The position numbers were made by a program, and so were the translations under genes. This document shows positions 37,813-46,420 of a stretch of 64,000 nucleotides of DNA, one piece after another. This DNA is from Bradyrhizobium guangzhouense (GTDB lineage Bacteria; Pseudomonadota; Alphaproteobacteria; Rhizobiales; Xanthobacteraceae), in contig NZ_CP030053.1 of assembly GCF_004114955.1 (NCBI RefSeq), forward strand, positions 6,324,001-6,388,000, read 5' to 3'. Numbering within the stretch: the first letter of the stretch is position 1; each line of letters opens with the position of its first letter. Under the pieces are notes generated by a model. The model saw nothing but the letters and a program-made list of their open reading frames with translations. It had not been told where the DNA came from and did no database searches.

Positions 37813-38976
37813 CTAGATGATCGCGCGCAGCGGCGATCTGCGCAGGATGAACCCCGAGACGCTGAAGCTGCCGATCGCGGCCAGCACCGTCAGCAGGAGC
37901 GCTTTCGCGAGCGCTGGCAGCAGCAACCCGTGCATCAGCAGGGCAAAGCCGATCAGGATCGGCGGGTGGATCAGGTAGACGCCGAAGGCATTGTCCGAGA
38001 GCCAATTGGCGAGCAGACCTTGCGTGTCGAAATAGCGACGGTAAACGGCGAGGAGCAGGAAGCCCATGCCCACGCAGACGAGCGCCTCCCACAGGCACAT
38101 GCCGGCACTGACGGGATTGAAGCCGCCGCCATAGAGCGCCGTGTCGCCTTCGAGGCCGCCGCCAAACAGCACCAGCGCCGCGAATAGCGCCGCAGAGATG
38201 GCCAGCGCCAGAGCTCCCCAACGCAGATACGATCGGTCGACAAGGCCAATCATCCAGTTGCCGCGGTAGCCGTAGGCCCCCGCCGCGAACATCAGAACAT
38301 ATTGCGGGAGATCGCCGGGATGGACGTTGAGCACTGACGCACCGCCCGGCACGACGACGCGCACGGCAAAGGTCGTCGTGGCCATGACCACGACGAAGAC
38401 CGCGACCAACGGTCCACTCAGCGCAACCATCCGCTCCTGCCATCCCGACAGCCGGATCAGACCGTAGAGCAGCGAGAACAGCAGCAGCACGGCGCAGAAC
38501 CACATCGGCCCGGTCTCGGACAGCCACTCGCCATCGCGCAGGTGCGTCAGCCATTGATGGCCGAAACCACCGTTGCCCCAGCTATGCGACAGGAAATACT
38601 GAGTGAGCGGACCGATCACGAACATATAGACCAGGGTCGGTACGCCCAGCCGGAACAACCGGTCACGGGCAAAAGCGGAAAGCCCTTTCCTGTCAAACGA
38701 TGATGCCGCGAAATAGCCGGCGATGCAGAACAACACCGCCATGAAGAACGCCTGGAGGAAGCTCTGATAGATGCCGAAGAACAGAGCCGTGCCGAAGCCG
38801 ATCTTCTGCCGGTCGACATAGTACCAATTGCCGAACGGTGAGTAGGTGTCGGCCGCATGCATGCTCAGCACGAGAATGATCATCGACCAGCGGATGTTGT
38901 CGATGAACAGCATGCGCGAAGGGGTGCGCGTCGCGGCCGCTGTCCTGGTCGTCGTGCCTATCGAGATGTCCGCCAT
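37813..38976 (-). CDS. Acyltransferase 3 family membrane protein
   Basis: A 387-residue integral membrane O-acyltransferase with about ten hydrophobic helices. The family start RMLFIDNIRWSMIILVLSMHAADTY with its conserved His, then RLFRLGVPTLVYM and the late NAFGVYLIHPPILIG, all fit Acyltransferase_3 (OafA/NodX-like) enzymes that acetylate surface glycans. The ATG at 38976 is used; the long frame upstream is the antisense of glcD. It lies 29 bp after the glcD stop, apparently in the same operon. Confidence 0.85.
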   Translation of the reverse strand: MADISIGTTTRTAAATRTPSRMLFIDNIRWSMIILVLSMHAADTYSPFGNWYYVDRQKIGFGTALFFGIYQSFLQAFFMAVLFCIAGYFAASSFDRKGLSAFARDRLFRLGVPTLVYMFVIGPLTQYFLSHSWGNGGFGHQWLTHLRDGEWLSETGPMWFCAVLLLFSLLYGLIRLSGWQERMVALSGPLVAVFVVVMATTTFAVRVVVPGGASVLNVHPGDLPQYVLMFAAGAYGYRGNWMIGLVDRSYLRWGALALAISAALFAALVLFGGGLEGDTALYGGGFNPVSAGMCLWEALVCVGMGFLLLAVYRRYFDTQGLLANWLSDNAFGVYLIHPPILIGFALLMHGLLLPALAKALLLTVLAAIGSFSVSGFILRRSPLRAII

Positions 38977-39005
38977 ACCGCTACCTGAACCGACAAGCCC
39001 AATGC

Positions 39006-40499
39006 TCAGAACCGCGGAATGTCCGGGAACGCCAGCTTGCCGGCATGGACATGCATGCGGCCGAGCTCGGCGCAGCGATGCAGGGTCGGAAACACTTTTC
39101 CTGGATTGAGCAGGCCCTGCGCGTCGAAGGCGCATTTCAACCGCTGCTGCTGGCTGAGGTCGATCTCGGTGAACATCTCCGGCATGAGGTCGCGCTTCTC
39201 GATGCCGACGCCGTGCTCGCCGGTGAGCACGCCGCCGAATTCGACGCAGGCGCGCAGGATGTCGGCGCCGAAGGCCTCGGCGCGCTCGATTTCGCCGGGC
39301 TTGTTGGCATCGTAGAGGATCAGCGGATGCAGATTGCCGTCGCCGGCGTGGAACACGTTGGCGCAGCCGAGCTGGTACTTTTCGCCAAGCTCGCGGATGC
39401 GCGCCAGCGCCCTCGGCAGCGCGCCGCGCGGAATGGTTCCGTCCATGCAGAGATAGTCGGGCGAGATGCGGCCCACCGCGGGAAACGCGGCCTTGCGGCC
39501 CGCCCAGAACAAATTGCGCTCGGCCTCCGAATTGGAGATCTGCAGCGTCACCGAGCCGCAGCCTCTTGCGATGGTCTCGACGCGCGTGATCAGCTCGTCG
39601 ACCTCGATCTTGGGACCGTCGAGCTCGATGATGAGCAGCGCTTCGACGTCGAGCGGATAGCCGGCATGGACGAACGCCTCCGCGGCGTGGATCGCCGGCT
39701 TGTCCATCATCTCCATGCCGCCAGGAATGATACCGGCGCCGATGATGCGCGCCACGCATTCGCCGGCCGCCTCGACCTGCGCGAATCCGACCATCAGCGC
39801 GCGCGCCGTCTCCGGCTTCTGCAGGATGCGCACGGTGATCTCGGTTATGACGCCGAGCAGGCCTTCGGAGCCGGTGATGACGCCCATGAGGTCGTAACCG
39901 GGATTCTCCGCCGATTTGCCGCCGATGCGCAGGATCTCGCCGCTCATCAGGACGATCTCGCAGCCGAGCACATTGTTGGTGGTCATGCCGTACTTGAGGC
40001 AGTGCACGCCGCCGGAATTTTCCGCGACATTGCCGCCGATCGAGCAGGCGATCTGCGAGGACGGATCGGGCGCGTAGTAGAAGCCGGCATGCGCGACTGC
40101 CTGGCTGATGGCGAGATTGGTGACGCCGGGCTCGGTGACGACGACGCGGTTGTCGAAATCGATCTCGCGGATGCGCTTGAACTTGCCGAGGCCCAGCAGC
40201 ACGCCGTCCTCCAGCGGCAGCGCGCCGCCGGATAGCGAGGTGCCGGAGCCGCGCGGCACCACCTTGATGCCATGGGCGGCACAATATTTCAGGACGAGCG
40301 AGACCTGCTCGGTCGTATCAGGCAGCACCACGACCATCGGCGGCTGCCGATAGGCGGTCAGACCGTCGGATTCATAGGCCCGCATCTCGGCGGGCGTATC
40401 GATCACGCCCTCGCCCGGCACGATTGCGCGCAAGGCGGCGACGATTTCGCTGCGGCGCGCCAGCACCGCCTGATCGCTCGCGGGCATCATGATGGCCAT
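39006..40499 (-). CDS. glcD: Glycolate oxidase catalytic subunit
   Basis: A 497-residue FAD-linked oxidase. The PCMH-type FAD domain (VPRGSGTSLSGGALPLEDGVLLGLG, DPSSQIACSIGGNVAENSGGVHCLKYGMT, TGSEGLLGVITE) is followed by the C-terminal oxidase domain with VFHAGDGNLHPLILYD and LTGEHGVGIEKR. Closely similar proteins oxidise D-lactate, so D-lactate use cannot be excluded. The ATG at 40499 has GAAGG 9 nt upstream. It heads a minus-strand run with the acyltransferase; glcEF are further downstream. Confidence 0.94.
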   Translation of the reverse strand: MAIMMPASDQAVLARRSEIVAALRAIVPGEGVIDTPAEMRAYESDGLTAYRQPPMVVVLPDTTEQVSLVLKYCAAHGIKVVPRGSGTSLSGGALPLEDGVLLGLGKFKRIREIDFDNRVVVTEPGVTNLAISQAVAHAGFYYAPDPSSQIACSIGGNVAENSGGVHCLKYGMTTNNVLGCEIVLMSGEILRIGGKSAENPGYDLMGVITGSEGLLGVITEITVRILQKPETARALMVGFAQVEAAGECVARIIGAGIIPGGMEMMDKPAIHAAEAFVHAGYPLDVEALLIIELDGPKIEVDELITRVETIARGCGSVTLQISNSEAERNLFWAGRKAAFPAVGRISPDYLCMDGTIPRGALPRALARIRELGEKYQLGCANVFHAGDGNLHPLILYDANKPGEIERAEAFGADILRACVEFGGVLTGEHGVGIEKRDLMPEMFTEIDLSQQQRLKCAFDAQGLLNPGKVFPTLHRCAELGRMHVHAGKLAFPDIPRF

Positions 40500-40723
40500 G
40501 TTACAAACCTTCGTCGGGCATTGGAATTTGTTCCGGCAAATCAATCACGTCTGCCCAGGTTTGGGTAGGGTCCTCCGAAGGTCGCATTGCTTTGTTGCAG
40601 CGCAAGTTCTCTCTGAGGCAAGTCTGCTATCAAGAAACCTGTCAGGGTTTGGCGGCTTGTCCACGTGCACCGAACCTGCCAAAACCACGATCCCCCCTCT
40701 GACCCGGGAAGAGACGAAGAGCT

Positions 40724-41119
40724 ATGAAAAAATTGACTTTCGGCGCTTTGGTTGCCCTCGCCATGACTGCCGCAGCCTCCACCGCGATGGCCCAGGATGT
40801 CGCGGCCGGCAAGACGTCGTTCAACAAGTGCCTCGCCTGCCACGCCATCGGCGAAGGCGCGAAGAACAAGGTCGGCCCCGAGCTGAACGGCCTTGATGGC
40901 CGTCATTCCGGCACCGCGCCGGACTACAATTATTCGGATGCGAACAAGAATTCCGGCATCACCTGGAACGAGGCGCAGTTCAAGGAATACATCAAGGATC
41001 CGAAGGCCAAGATTCCCGGCACCAAGATGGCATTCGCCGGCATCAAGAACGAAACCGAGGTCAACAACCTCTGGTCCTACGTCTCGCAGTTCGACAAGGA
41101 CGGGAAGATCAAGCAGTAA
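40724..41119 (+). CDS. Cytochrome c2/c550-type protein
   Basis: A 131-residue periplasmic haem protein. A signal peptide (KKLTFGALVALAMTAAASTAMA) precedes the haem-binding CLACH (36-40) and the distal Met in GTKMAFAG (about residue 105). Class I, like CycA c550 of B. japonicum and photosynthetic c2, so it likely shuttles electrons between bc1 and oxidases. I leave the gene symbol empty because several paralogues exist in such genomes. A convergent inverted repeat follows. Confidence 0.93.
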   Translation: MKKLTFGALVALAMTAAASTAMAQDVAAGKTSFNKCLACHAIGEGAKNKVGPELNGLDGRHSGTAPDYNYSDANKNSGITWNEAQFKEYIKDPKAKIPGTKMAFAGIKNETEVNNLWSYVSQFDKDGKIKQ

Positions 41120-41130
41120 GCGAACGAATG

Positions 41131-41158
41131 GCGGCCGCTAATTGAAATTGGCGGCCGC
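41131..41158. terminator. Convergent inverted repeat, probable terminator
   Basis: GCGGCCGCTAATT and AATTGGCGGCCGC form a 13-bp stem with one mismatch around GA. It lies between the cytochrome and the hydrolase and includes the stop codon of the latter; no long T-run, so activity is inferred. Confidence 0.55.
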
Positions 41159-42100
41159 TTGCGCCGGGGCAATGTTCGCGATCATCGTCTCGATCTCTGT
41201 CTTCACGAGATCCGGTACCGCGTTCTGCACCATGTGGCCGAGATCGGGCAGCACGATCAGCTTTGCATTCGGCACCGTCGCGGCGAACGGGCGTGCGTGG
41301 ATGTCGGTCTTCACCGTCTTGTCGGGCGCGCCGGCGATAATCGTCACGGGCGCTCTGACCTCGCCGTAGCGCGGCGCCTGCGCGGCTACGGCTTCCTTCA
41401 GCGTCACCAGATCATAGGCATTGGCGATGAATTCGCGCGGCCGCAGCAATAGCGGCGTCGCTGACTCATTCACGAATCGATCAGGCATCGTTTGCGGCAG
41501 GAAAACGTTGCGCGCACCGGATTCGGTGACGAAATAGCCCAGCGGCAGCGTGATGGTGTAGGCGAGCAGCGGGCCGATGACAGGCGTTGCGATGAACTCG
41601 TTGTAGCGGCCGACGCCGCCGCGCCAGGGATGGGTCACCGGTGCCAGCATCACGAGCCCGGCAACGCGGCTTGCGTGATCGAGCGCCAGCCGCGCGCCCA
41701 GCGCACCGCTCCAGGAGTGCACGACGAAGATGGCGCGATCGATTCCAAGCTTGCCGAGCGCCTCATCGATCATTCGCGCCTGAATCTGAGGCGTCGAATC
41801 CTGCCGTCGCGCACGCGTGCTCCAGCCGTGTCCGGGGCGGTCGATCAGAACCACGCGGTGGTTCCCGGCGAGCATGTCGCCGAGCGGACGCCGCATCGCT
41901 TCGAGATTGGAGCTTGCGCCGTGCAGCATGACGATCGGCAAGCCAGCGTCGCGCGGGCCGATGTCGACGACGTGCAGCCTCGCACCCTCGACCTCGATCA
42001 TCCGGCCCTGCGGCGGAAAGGAACGTTGCAGGACGACGATGCCGGCCTGCGTGACCAGCGCGAGCAGGGCCAGCGCCGTCACGGCTGATAAAACGATCAT
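41138..42100 (-). CDS. Alpha/beta hydrolase
   Basis: A 320-residue hydrolase with an N-terminal membrane helix (IVLSAVTALALLALVTQAGIVVL). The fold is shown by LHVVDIG and MLHGASSNL (oxyanion region), VVHSWSGA with the nucleophile Ser (first Gly of the usual G-x-S-x-G is Val), GAPDKTVK and DLGHMVQ near the end for Asp and His. It resembles epoxide hydrolase/esterase enzymes of unknown substrate. The start is uncertain; the ATG at 42100 begins the hydrophobic segment, with no clear Shine-Dalgarno. Confidence 0.78.
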   Translation of the reverse strand: MIVLSAVTALALLALVTQAGIVVLQRSFPPQGRMIEVEGARLHVVDIGPRDAGLPIVMLHGASSNLEAMRRPLGDMLAGNHRVVLIDRPGHGWSTRARRQDSTPQIQARMIDEALGKLGIDRAIFVVHSWSGALGARLALDHASRVAGLVMLAPVTHPWRGGVGRYNEFIATPVIGPLLAYTITLPLGYFVTESGARNVFLPQTMPDRFVNESATPLLLRPREFIANAYDLVTLKEAVAAQAPRYGEVRAPVTIIAGAPDKTVKTDIHARPFAATVPNAKLIVLPDLGHMVQNAVPDLVKTEIETMIANIAPAQAAANFN

Positions 42101-42431
42101 GGAGACAGTCCGGACGATCCAGGGCACATGGCAGTTACGAATGACGCAGACGGCAGTTTCGCGCAGCGAGGCTCGGCGCTTCCACCGGAAATGCCGCCCT
42201 GTGGATATGTGCATAATTGCCGAACTAAAAAAATTCAACAAAATCAATGATACCACGCGATGACACACAAGCCTCCGGCCAGCTTCATGCAGTCGTCATC
42301 GCGCCGTCCTTATAATCGCCACGGTCGGTTCCGCCATTTGGAAGCGGATGGGCGCCGATCCCTCCTCGCAACCTCGGGGGATGCAGGAAAGACCGGCAGG
42401 ATTGTCCTGGGTTTGAACCGGAGGATTATCG

Positions 42432-42614
42432 ATGAGCTTCAGATCGAATGACAGCGCAATCGACGAGATTGTCGCAAGCTGCAACGGCGATTTGCGCGGT
42501 GCCGTGCGGGCCCTGCTGCTGATCAACGAGCATCTCGAGAGCGAACTCGCCAAGGCCTATGCGGCGGCGGCCGATCGCGGTCTCGCCGAGCGCGGCACCA
42601 ACCTGCTGCACTGA
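42432..42614 (+). CDS. Small hypothetical protein
   Basis: A 60-residue helical protein (MSFRSNDSAIDEIVASCNGDLRGAVRALLLINEHLESELAKAYAAA), soluble, with one Cys. It looks like a small conserved rhizobial protein, but I cannot name a family. GGAGG lies 8 nt before the ATG. It is divergent from the hydrolase and converges on the next small secreted protein. Confidence 0.6.
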   Translation: MSFRSNDSAIDEIVASCNGDLRGAVRALLLINEHLESELAKAYAAAADRGLAERGTNLLH

Positions 42615-42620
42615 GCCAGA

Positions 42621-42881
42621 TCAACCGGCGTCGTCCTCGGCCTTTTGCTCGTCGGGTGTGAGCACGGGACAGGCGCGGATGGTCGAGCGCGCAAGCTTGG
42701 CATCGTCCTTGGATTTGTAGGGACCGTCGCCGAACCAGATGTCGCCGTAGATGACCGGATTGCTGGTCACGATGTTGCATTTGCCGGTGGCGCGATTGCC
42801 GACCACCCAGAACAGCCCATTGGCGAGGCTGACCGTTCCCGACGCCAACAGCAAGCTACAAGCAAAGATCAAACGCATCAT
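42621..42881 (-). CDS. Small secreted hypothetical protein
   Basis: An 86-residue protein with an N-terminal signal peptide (MMRLIFACSLLLASGTVSLA) and a compact Cys-containing domain (FWVVGNRATGKCNIVTSNPVIYGDIWFGDGPYKS ... RACPVLTPDE) whose two Cys may pair. The function is unknown. Two adjacent ATGs (42881, 42878) are possible starts. Confidence 0.6.
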   Translation of the reverse strand: MMRLIFACSLLLASGTVSLANGLFWVVGNRATGKCNIVTSNPVIYGDIWFGDGPYKSKDDAKLARSTIRACPVLTPDEQKAEDDAG

Positions 42882-43013
42882 GGCTGTGCTCCCTGCCATG
42901 CAGGTAGACCTGCGGCGGCGCCGGCAATAGTCCTTGCGAGATTGCGCTTCCGATCGTGGTTAATCGCCGCGCGCCGCAACCGCTCGAAAAATGATCGAAA
43001 TATCTCGTATTGT

Positions 43014-43066
43014 TTGAGCACGATCTTTCCGGAAAACCGCTGCACACTTTTCCGGATCGTGCTCTA
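43014..43066. repeat. Rhizobial GAGCACGATC...GATCGTGCTC repeat
   Basis: TTGAGCACGATCTTTCCGG and the matching TTTCCGGATCGTGCTCTA flank ACCGCTGCACAC; this is the common Rhizobiales 'GAGCATGATC' element. Its right end carries the stop codon of the TPR gene, so the repeat overlaps coding sequence. Confidence 0.8.
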
Positions 43067-43699
43067 GATGTCGCGGCCCTCGACCTTCTCGGCCAGGGCC
43101 TTCACCTGCTCGGGGATCTTCTCAAGGTGCGGATTGACGGCGAGCGCCTTGCGGTAGGCCTCGAGCGCGCGCTTCTCGTCGCCGACGTCCTGCATGATCA
43201 TGCCGAGCCCGGCGAGCGCGCCGAAATGACGGGGCTCGCGGATCAGCACCTCGCGGATGTCGGCGAGCGAGTGGGCATAGTCGTTCTGCATGTAATAGAG
43301 CGTGGCGCGCCGGTTCCAGGCTTCGATGTAGTCGGGCCGGAGCTTGATGACGGCATCGAGCAGCTTGATCGCGACGTCGATCTTCTGCGCATCGACCGCC
43401 GCCTTGGCCCGCGCCATCAGCAGCGCGGCGGTGTCGCTCGGGGTCTGCAGCCAGATCGCCCAGATCCGGGCCTCGACATGCCTGGCGCTGACGTCATCAG
43501 GGGCGGCCTTCAGCGCGCCGAACAGGAAATCGAGATTCTTGGTGCGGTCGGCCTTGGGCAGCTTGGCCGGCGCCTCGGGCAGCTTCTTCTGCTGCTTCGC
43601 CGGCGGGGCCGGATCCTGCGCCAGCGCCGGCGCAAGGCCGGCGGTTCCAAGAACCAGGGCCAGGCACAGCGTACGCGGATGAAGGAATCTCACGGTCAT
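43064..43699 (-). CDS. TPR-repeat periplasmic protein
   Basis: A 211-residue exported protein. A signal peptide (RFLHPRTLCLALVLGTAGLAPALA) is followed by a Lys/Pro linker and three or four tetratricopeptide units (AIWLQTPSDTAALLMARAKA, VAIKLLDAVIKLRPDYIEAWNRRATLYYMQNDY, ALEAYRKALAVNP), suggesting a protein-protein scaffold. The C-terminus ends inside a rhizobial repeat element. Confidence 0.85.
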   Translation of the reverse strand: MTVRFLHPRTLCLALVLGTAGLAPALAQDPAPPAKQQKKLPEAPAKLPKADRTKNLDFLFGALKAAPDDVSARHVEARIWAIWLQTPSDTAALLMARAKAAVDAQKIDVAIKLLDAVIKLRPDYIEAWNRRATLYYMQNDYAHSLADIREVLIREPRHFGALAGLGMIMQDVGDEKRALEAYRKALAVNPHLEKIPEQVKALAEKVEGRDI

Positions 43700-43819
43700 G
43701 GTGAAAGTCTAAACGCGCAAAGCCGCCCTTGCAAAGCAAAGGCGGCGTCAAACTCGTGTGAGCCGTGGTCTTGCGGGGCCGCGCGAAAAGGCGCTGCCGG
43801 GGATCAGCCTCTTGGCAGA

Positions 43820-43945
43820 TCAGCCCTGGCGAGCCTTGAAGCGGCGCTGCACCTTGTTGATCACATAGACCCGGCCCTTGCGGCGGACCAGGCGGTTGGC
43901 GCGATGGCGACCGCGCAGCGACTTCAGCGAGTTACGGACCTTCAT
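43820..43945 (-). CDS. rpmJ: 50S ribosomal protein L36, C-minus type
   Basis: A 41-residue ribosomal protein: [40 protein letters not shown]. The CxxC zinc ligands of the usual L36 are absent, so it is the zinc-independent C-minus form that can replace the zinc form when zinc is scarce. AGGATTC sits upstream of the ATG. A longer upstream frame (to 44194) is not supported. It stands alone, as C-minus copies often do. Confidence 0.93.
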   Translation of the reverse strand: MKVRNSLKSLRGRHRANRLVRRKGRVYVINKVQRRFKARQG

Positions 43946-44287
43946 GGCAGAATCCTGAACGTTCGAAAGGCCGTGTTCGGCACTACCGTCTCGGCACGCG
44001 CGAATGTGGCAAAATGAAATCTTTCCCGCTGGCGGACCGACCGCCCGGGACGGGGCGGTTCTTAAGGCATCGCGTGAGGTCGTGTCAATGTTATCCGGCC
44101 GGTTCCCCTCAAGCAAAATCGCGAAAACAACCCCATGCACAGTAGAAGCGGCCGGATCGGCCCGATTCCGTCCCATCGCGGCGAGGCCCCGCAAAGACTT
44201 TCACGGGTTGCGATTTCCCTGCCAGCAACGCCTTGCCAAATTCGTTATATCATATAATCAATTTGGCAACCCGTCGGGAGGACACAA
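43946..44287. other. Spacer upstream of the amidohydrolase and rpmJ
   Basis: A 342-bp divergent region with promoters for rpmJ (leftwards) and the amidohydrolase (rightwards). Its right end carries the 37-bp palindrome described separately. No gene is seen. Confidence 0.6.
44233..44269. promoter_or_regulatory. 37-bp concentric palindrome, candidate operator
   Basis: Outer arms TTGCCAAATT (44233-44242) and AATTTGGCAA (44260-44269) and inner arms TTATAT (44245-44250) and ATATAA (44252-44257) share one centre at 44251. It ends 18 bp before the ATG of the amidohydrolase and 7 bp before its GGGAGGA site. Shape and AT content fit a MarR/GntR-type operator. Confidence 0.6.
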
Positions 44288-45172
44288 ATGCCCAAGCTGA
44301 AGCTGCCTGATATCGACAAGGTCGTTGCGATCGACATCCACACCCATGCCGAGGAGCCCTGCGGCACCCATCCCGACGACGGCTATGACGATTTCCAGGC
44401 GCAGATGGCCGAGTATTTCAAGTCGCCGCACAAGCATCCGCCGACCGTGCCGGAGACCGCGGCCTATTACCGCTCCAAGAACATCGCCGCAGTGATCTTC
44501 CCCGTCGATGCCGAGCGCGAGACCGGCTTCCGCCGCTACAAGAACGAGGAGATGCTGGAGATCGCCTCCGACCATCTCGACGTCCTCATCCCCTTCGTCT
44601 CGATCGACCCGCACAAGGGCAAGCTCGGCGTGCGCGAGGCGCGCAGGCTGATCGAGGACTACGGCGTGCGCGGCTTCAAATTCCATCCGACCATGCAGGG
44701 CTTCTACGCCAACGACCGCATGGCCTATCCGCTCTACGAAGAGATCAACAACGGCGGCGCGATCGCGCTGTTCCACACCGGCCAGACCGGCGTCGGCTCG
44801 GGCATGCCCGGCGGCATGGGCATGCGGCTGAAATATTCCAACCCGATGTACATGGACGACGTCGCGGCCGATTTCCCCGACCTCAAGATCATCCTCGCCC
44901 ACCCCTCCTTCCCCTGGCAGGAAGAAGCGCTGTCGGTCGCGACCCACAAGCCGAACGTCTATATCGACCTCTCCGGCTGGTCGCCGAAATACTTCCCGCC
45001 GATCCTGGTGCGCTACATCAACTCGATCCTGCAGGACAAGATGCTGTTCGGCTCCGATTGGCCCGTCATCACGCCGGACCGCTGGCTGTCGGATTTCGCC
45101 AAGATCGACATCCGCGACGAGATCCGGCCGAAGGTGTTGAAGGCCAACGCGCGGACGATTCTGGGGATCTAG
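44288..45172 (+). CDS. Amidohydrolase family protein
   Basis: A 294-residue metal-dependent amidohydrolase_2-type enzyme. VVAIDIHTHAEE (H18, H20 as metal ligands), RGFKFHPTMQGFYAND, IALFHTGQTGVG and MLFGSDWPVI fit this superfamily, which includes ACMSD and the Rhodopseudomonas CouO, a 4-hydroxyphenyl-beta-ketoacyl-CoA hydrolase of the p-coumarate pathway. I think CouO is the nearest type, from memory of its 'HTHAEEPCGTHPDDGY' start, but no other cou gene is here. GGGAGGA lies just upstream of the ATG. Confidence 0.83.
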   Translation: MPKLKLPDIDKVVAIDIHTHAEEPCGTHPDDGYDDFQAQMAEYFKSPHKHPPTVPETAAYYRSKNIAAVIFPVDAERETGFRRYKNEEMLEIASDHLDVLIPFVSIDPHKGKLGVREARRLIEDYGVRGFKFHPTMQGFYANDRMAYPLYEEINNGGAIALFHTGQTGVGSGMPGGMGMRLKYSNPMYMDDVAADFPDLKIILAHPSFPWQEEALSVATHKPNVYIDLSGWSPKYFPPILVRYINSILQDKMLFGSDWPVITPDRWLSDFAKIDIRDEIRPKVLKANARTILGI

Positions 45173-45287
45173 CAGCATCCACACAGCGTCCGCTCACGGC
45201 TCTGCGACGGCAGACATTCGCGGCCAAGCCGCTCTGATCAGCTTCGGGGCCAACAGCGGACAAATGCACCGCAGCAAGCGCGGTGGT

Positions 45288-46259
45288 CTATCCGATTACA
45301 TCGTCCGCGCGAGCAACTAAATCGGGAGGTAATCGTAAGCCAAGTTGCCGGGCTGCTTTTTGGTTTACGACCAACTCAAACTCGGTTGGAGCTTGAACGG
45401 GCAGTTCGGCGGGATCAGCACCGCGCAGAATCCGATCAACGTACGACACCGCACCATCGAATACCTTCATGAAGTAGACGCCGTAAGAAATCAGGCCGTC
45501 AGCGTCGCAGAAGGAACGGAGTGGATATATTGCTGGAATGCGGCATTGGCGGACCAAGGCTGTAAAGCGATCTGGTTGTGAACTCGTGAATGCATCAGGC
45601 AAGAAAATGAGGCCGCTATCGGCCTTGTCTTTAAAGGAAACGATCAAACGCTCCATGTCGGATTCTCCGCCACTGGGTGTTTCCACTGACGCGATTCCTG
45701 ATGCGCGCGCGGTCCTGTCTATCGATTCGCGGAATGCCGCGGAATTGTTTCCGGGTTCAGGATTGTAGACGAGCCCGATGTGCTGGATGTTCGGCGCAAT
45801 CTCTTTCAGGAGAGAAACCCACTTGCCGCCCAAGCTCGGCTCAAATGGTGTGAAGCCTGTCACGTTGTGGCCCGGTCTGGAAAAGCTATCAACGTACTGC
45901 ATTCCCACTGGATCACTTACCATGGCAAAGACGGTATGAAGCGTTGAGCCCTCAGCTTGAAGTGCCGCCATGGACGTATTGGTCAATGCAAACAGCACAT
46001 CCGGCTTCAGGGAGATCAGCTCTCGGGCATAACGATGCGCCAGATCAGTATCTCCGTTATATATTCGGCTTTCAACGATGAGATTATCGCCGAGCTTCCA
46101 GCCACGTTGTTTGAGGCTATCTTCAAGAAACTTCTTTGTAATTGCTCCTACAAGCAGTGCACCTACCCGACGCACTTTGCCTTGAGCCATTGGGGGAGTG
46201 GCTGCTGCGCCGCAGGCGGTGATAAGACCAATAGCCTTCATGAAATCCCGTCGCTTCAT
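45288..46259 (-). CDS. ABC transporter substrate-binding protein, paralogue 1
   Basis: A 323-residue exported binding protein of the ABC_sub_bind (TrpX-like) type. A twin-Arg-like start (MKRRDFMKAIGLITACGAA) is followed by RRVGALLVGAI, KPDVLFALTNTSMAAL, TVFAMVSDPVGMQYVDSFSRPG and GKWVSLLKEIAPNIQHIGLVYNP. It is strongly similar to paralogue 3 over its whole length, sharing long identical blocks (GFTPFEPSLGGKWV, PVQAPTEFELVVNQKAA-type end). No permease or ATPase is adjacent. The ligand is unknown. Confidence 0.9.
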   Translation of the reverse strand: MKRRDFMKAIGLITACGAAATPPMAQGKVRRVGALLVGAITKKFLEDSLKQRGWKLGDNLIVESRIYNGDTDLAHRYARELISLKPDVLFALTNTSMAALQAEGSTLHTVFAMVSDPVGMQYVDSFSRPGHNVTGFTPFEPSLGGKWVSLLKEIAPNIQHIGLVYNPEPGNNSAAFRESIDRTARASGIASVETPSGGESDMERLIVSFKDKADSGLIFLPDAFTSSQPDRFTALVRQCRIPAIYPLRSFCDADGLISYGVYFMKVFDGAVSYVDRILRGADPAELPVQAPTEFELVVNQKAARQLGLRLPPDLVARADDVIG

Positions 46260-46420
46260 GGCGCGCCCTCTAGTCTCTAACTTCGCCAATCATATGATGC
46301 TGCCGAGAAGGAAGACAGCAACACATTGATCAATGCGAATTCCGCTCAGGATCACCAGCTGACGAATCGGCGAACGCTGCAGGCGGCCCGTTCTGGGCCG
46401 CAAGCGGAGATAACTTGACG

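Noticed and set aside
37813..40284. Single 823-codon minus-strand frame covering the acyltransferase and part of glcD
   Set aside because: Only the downstream part encodes the acyltransferase; the upstream part is an off-frame reading of glcD.
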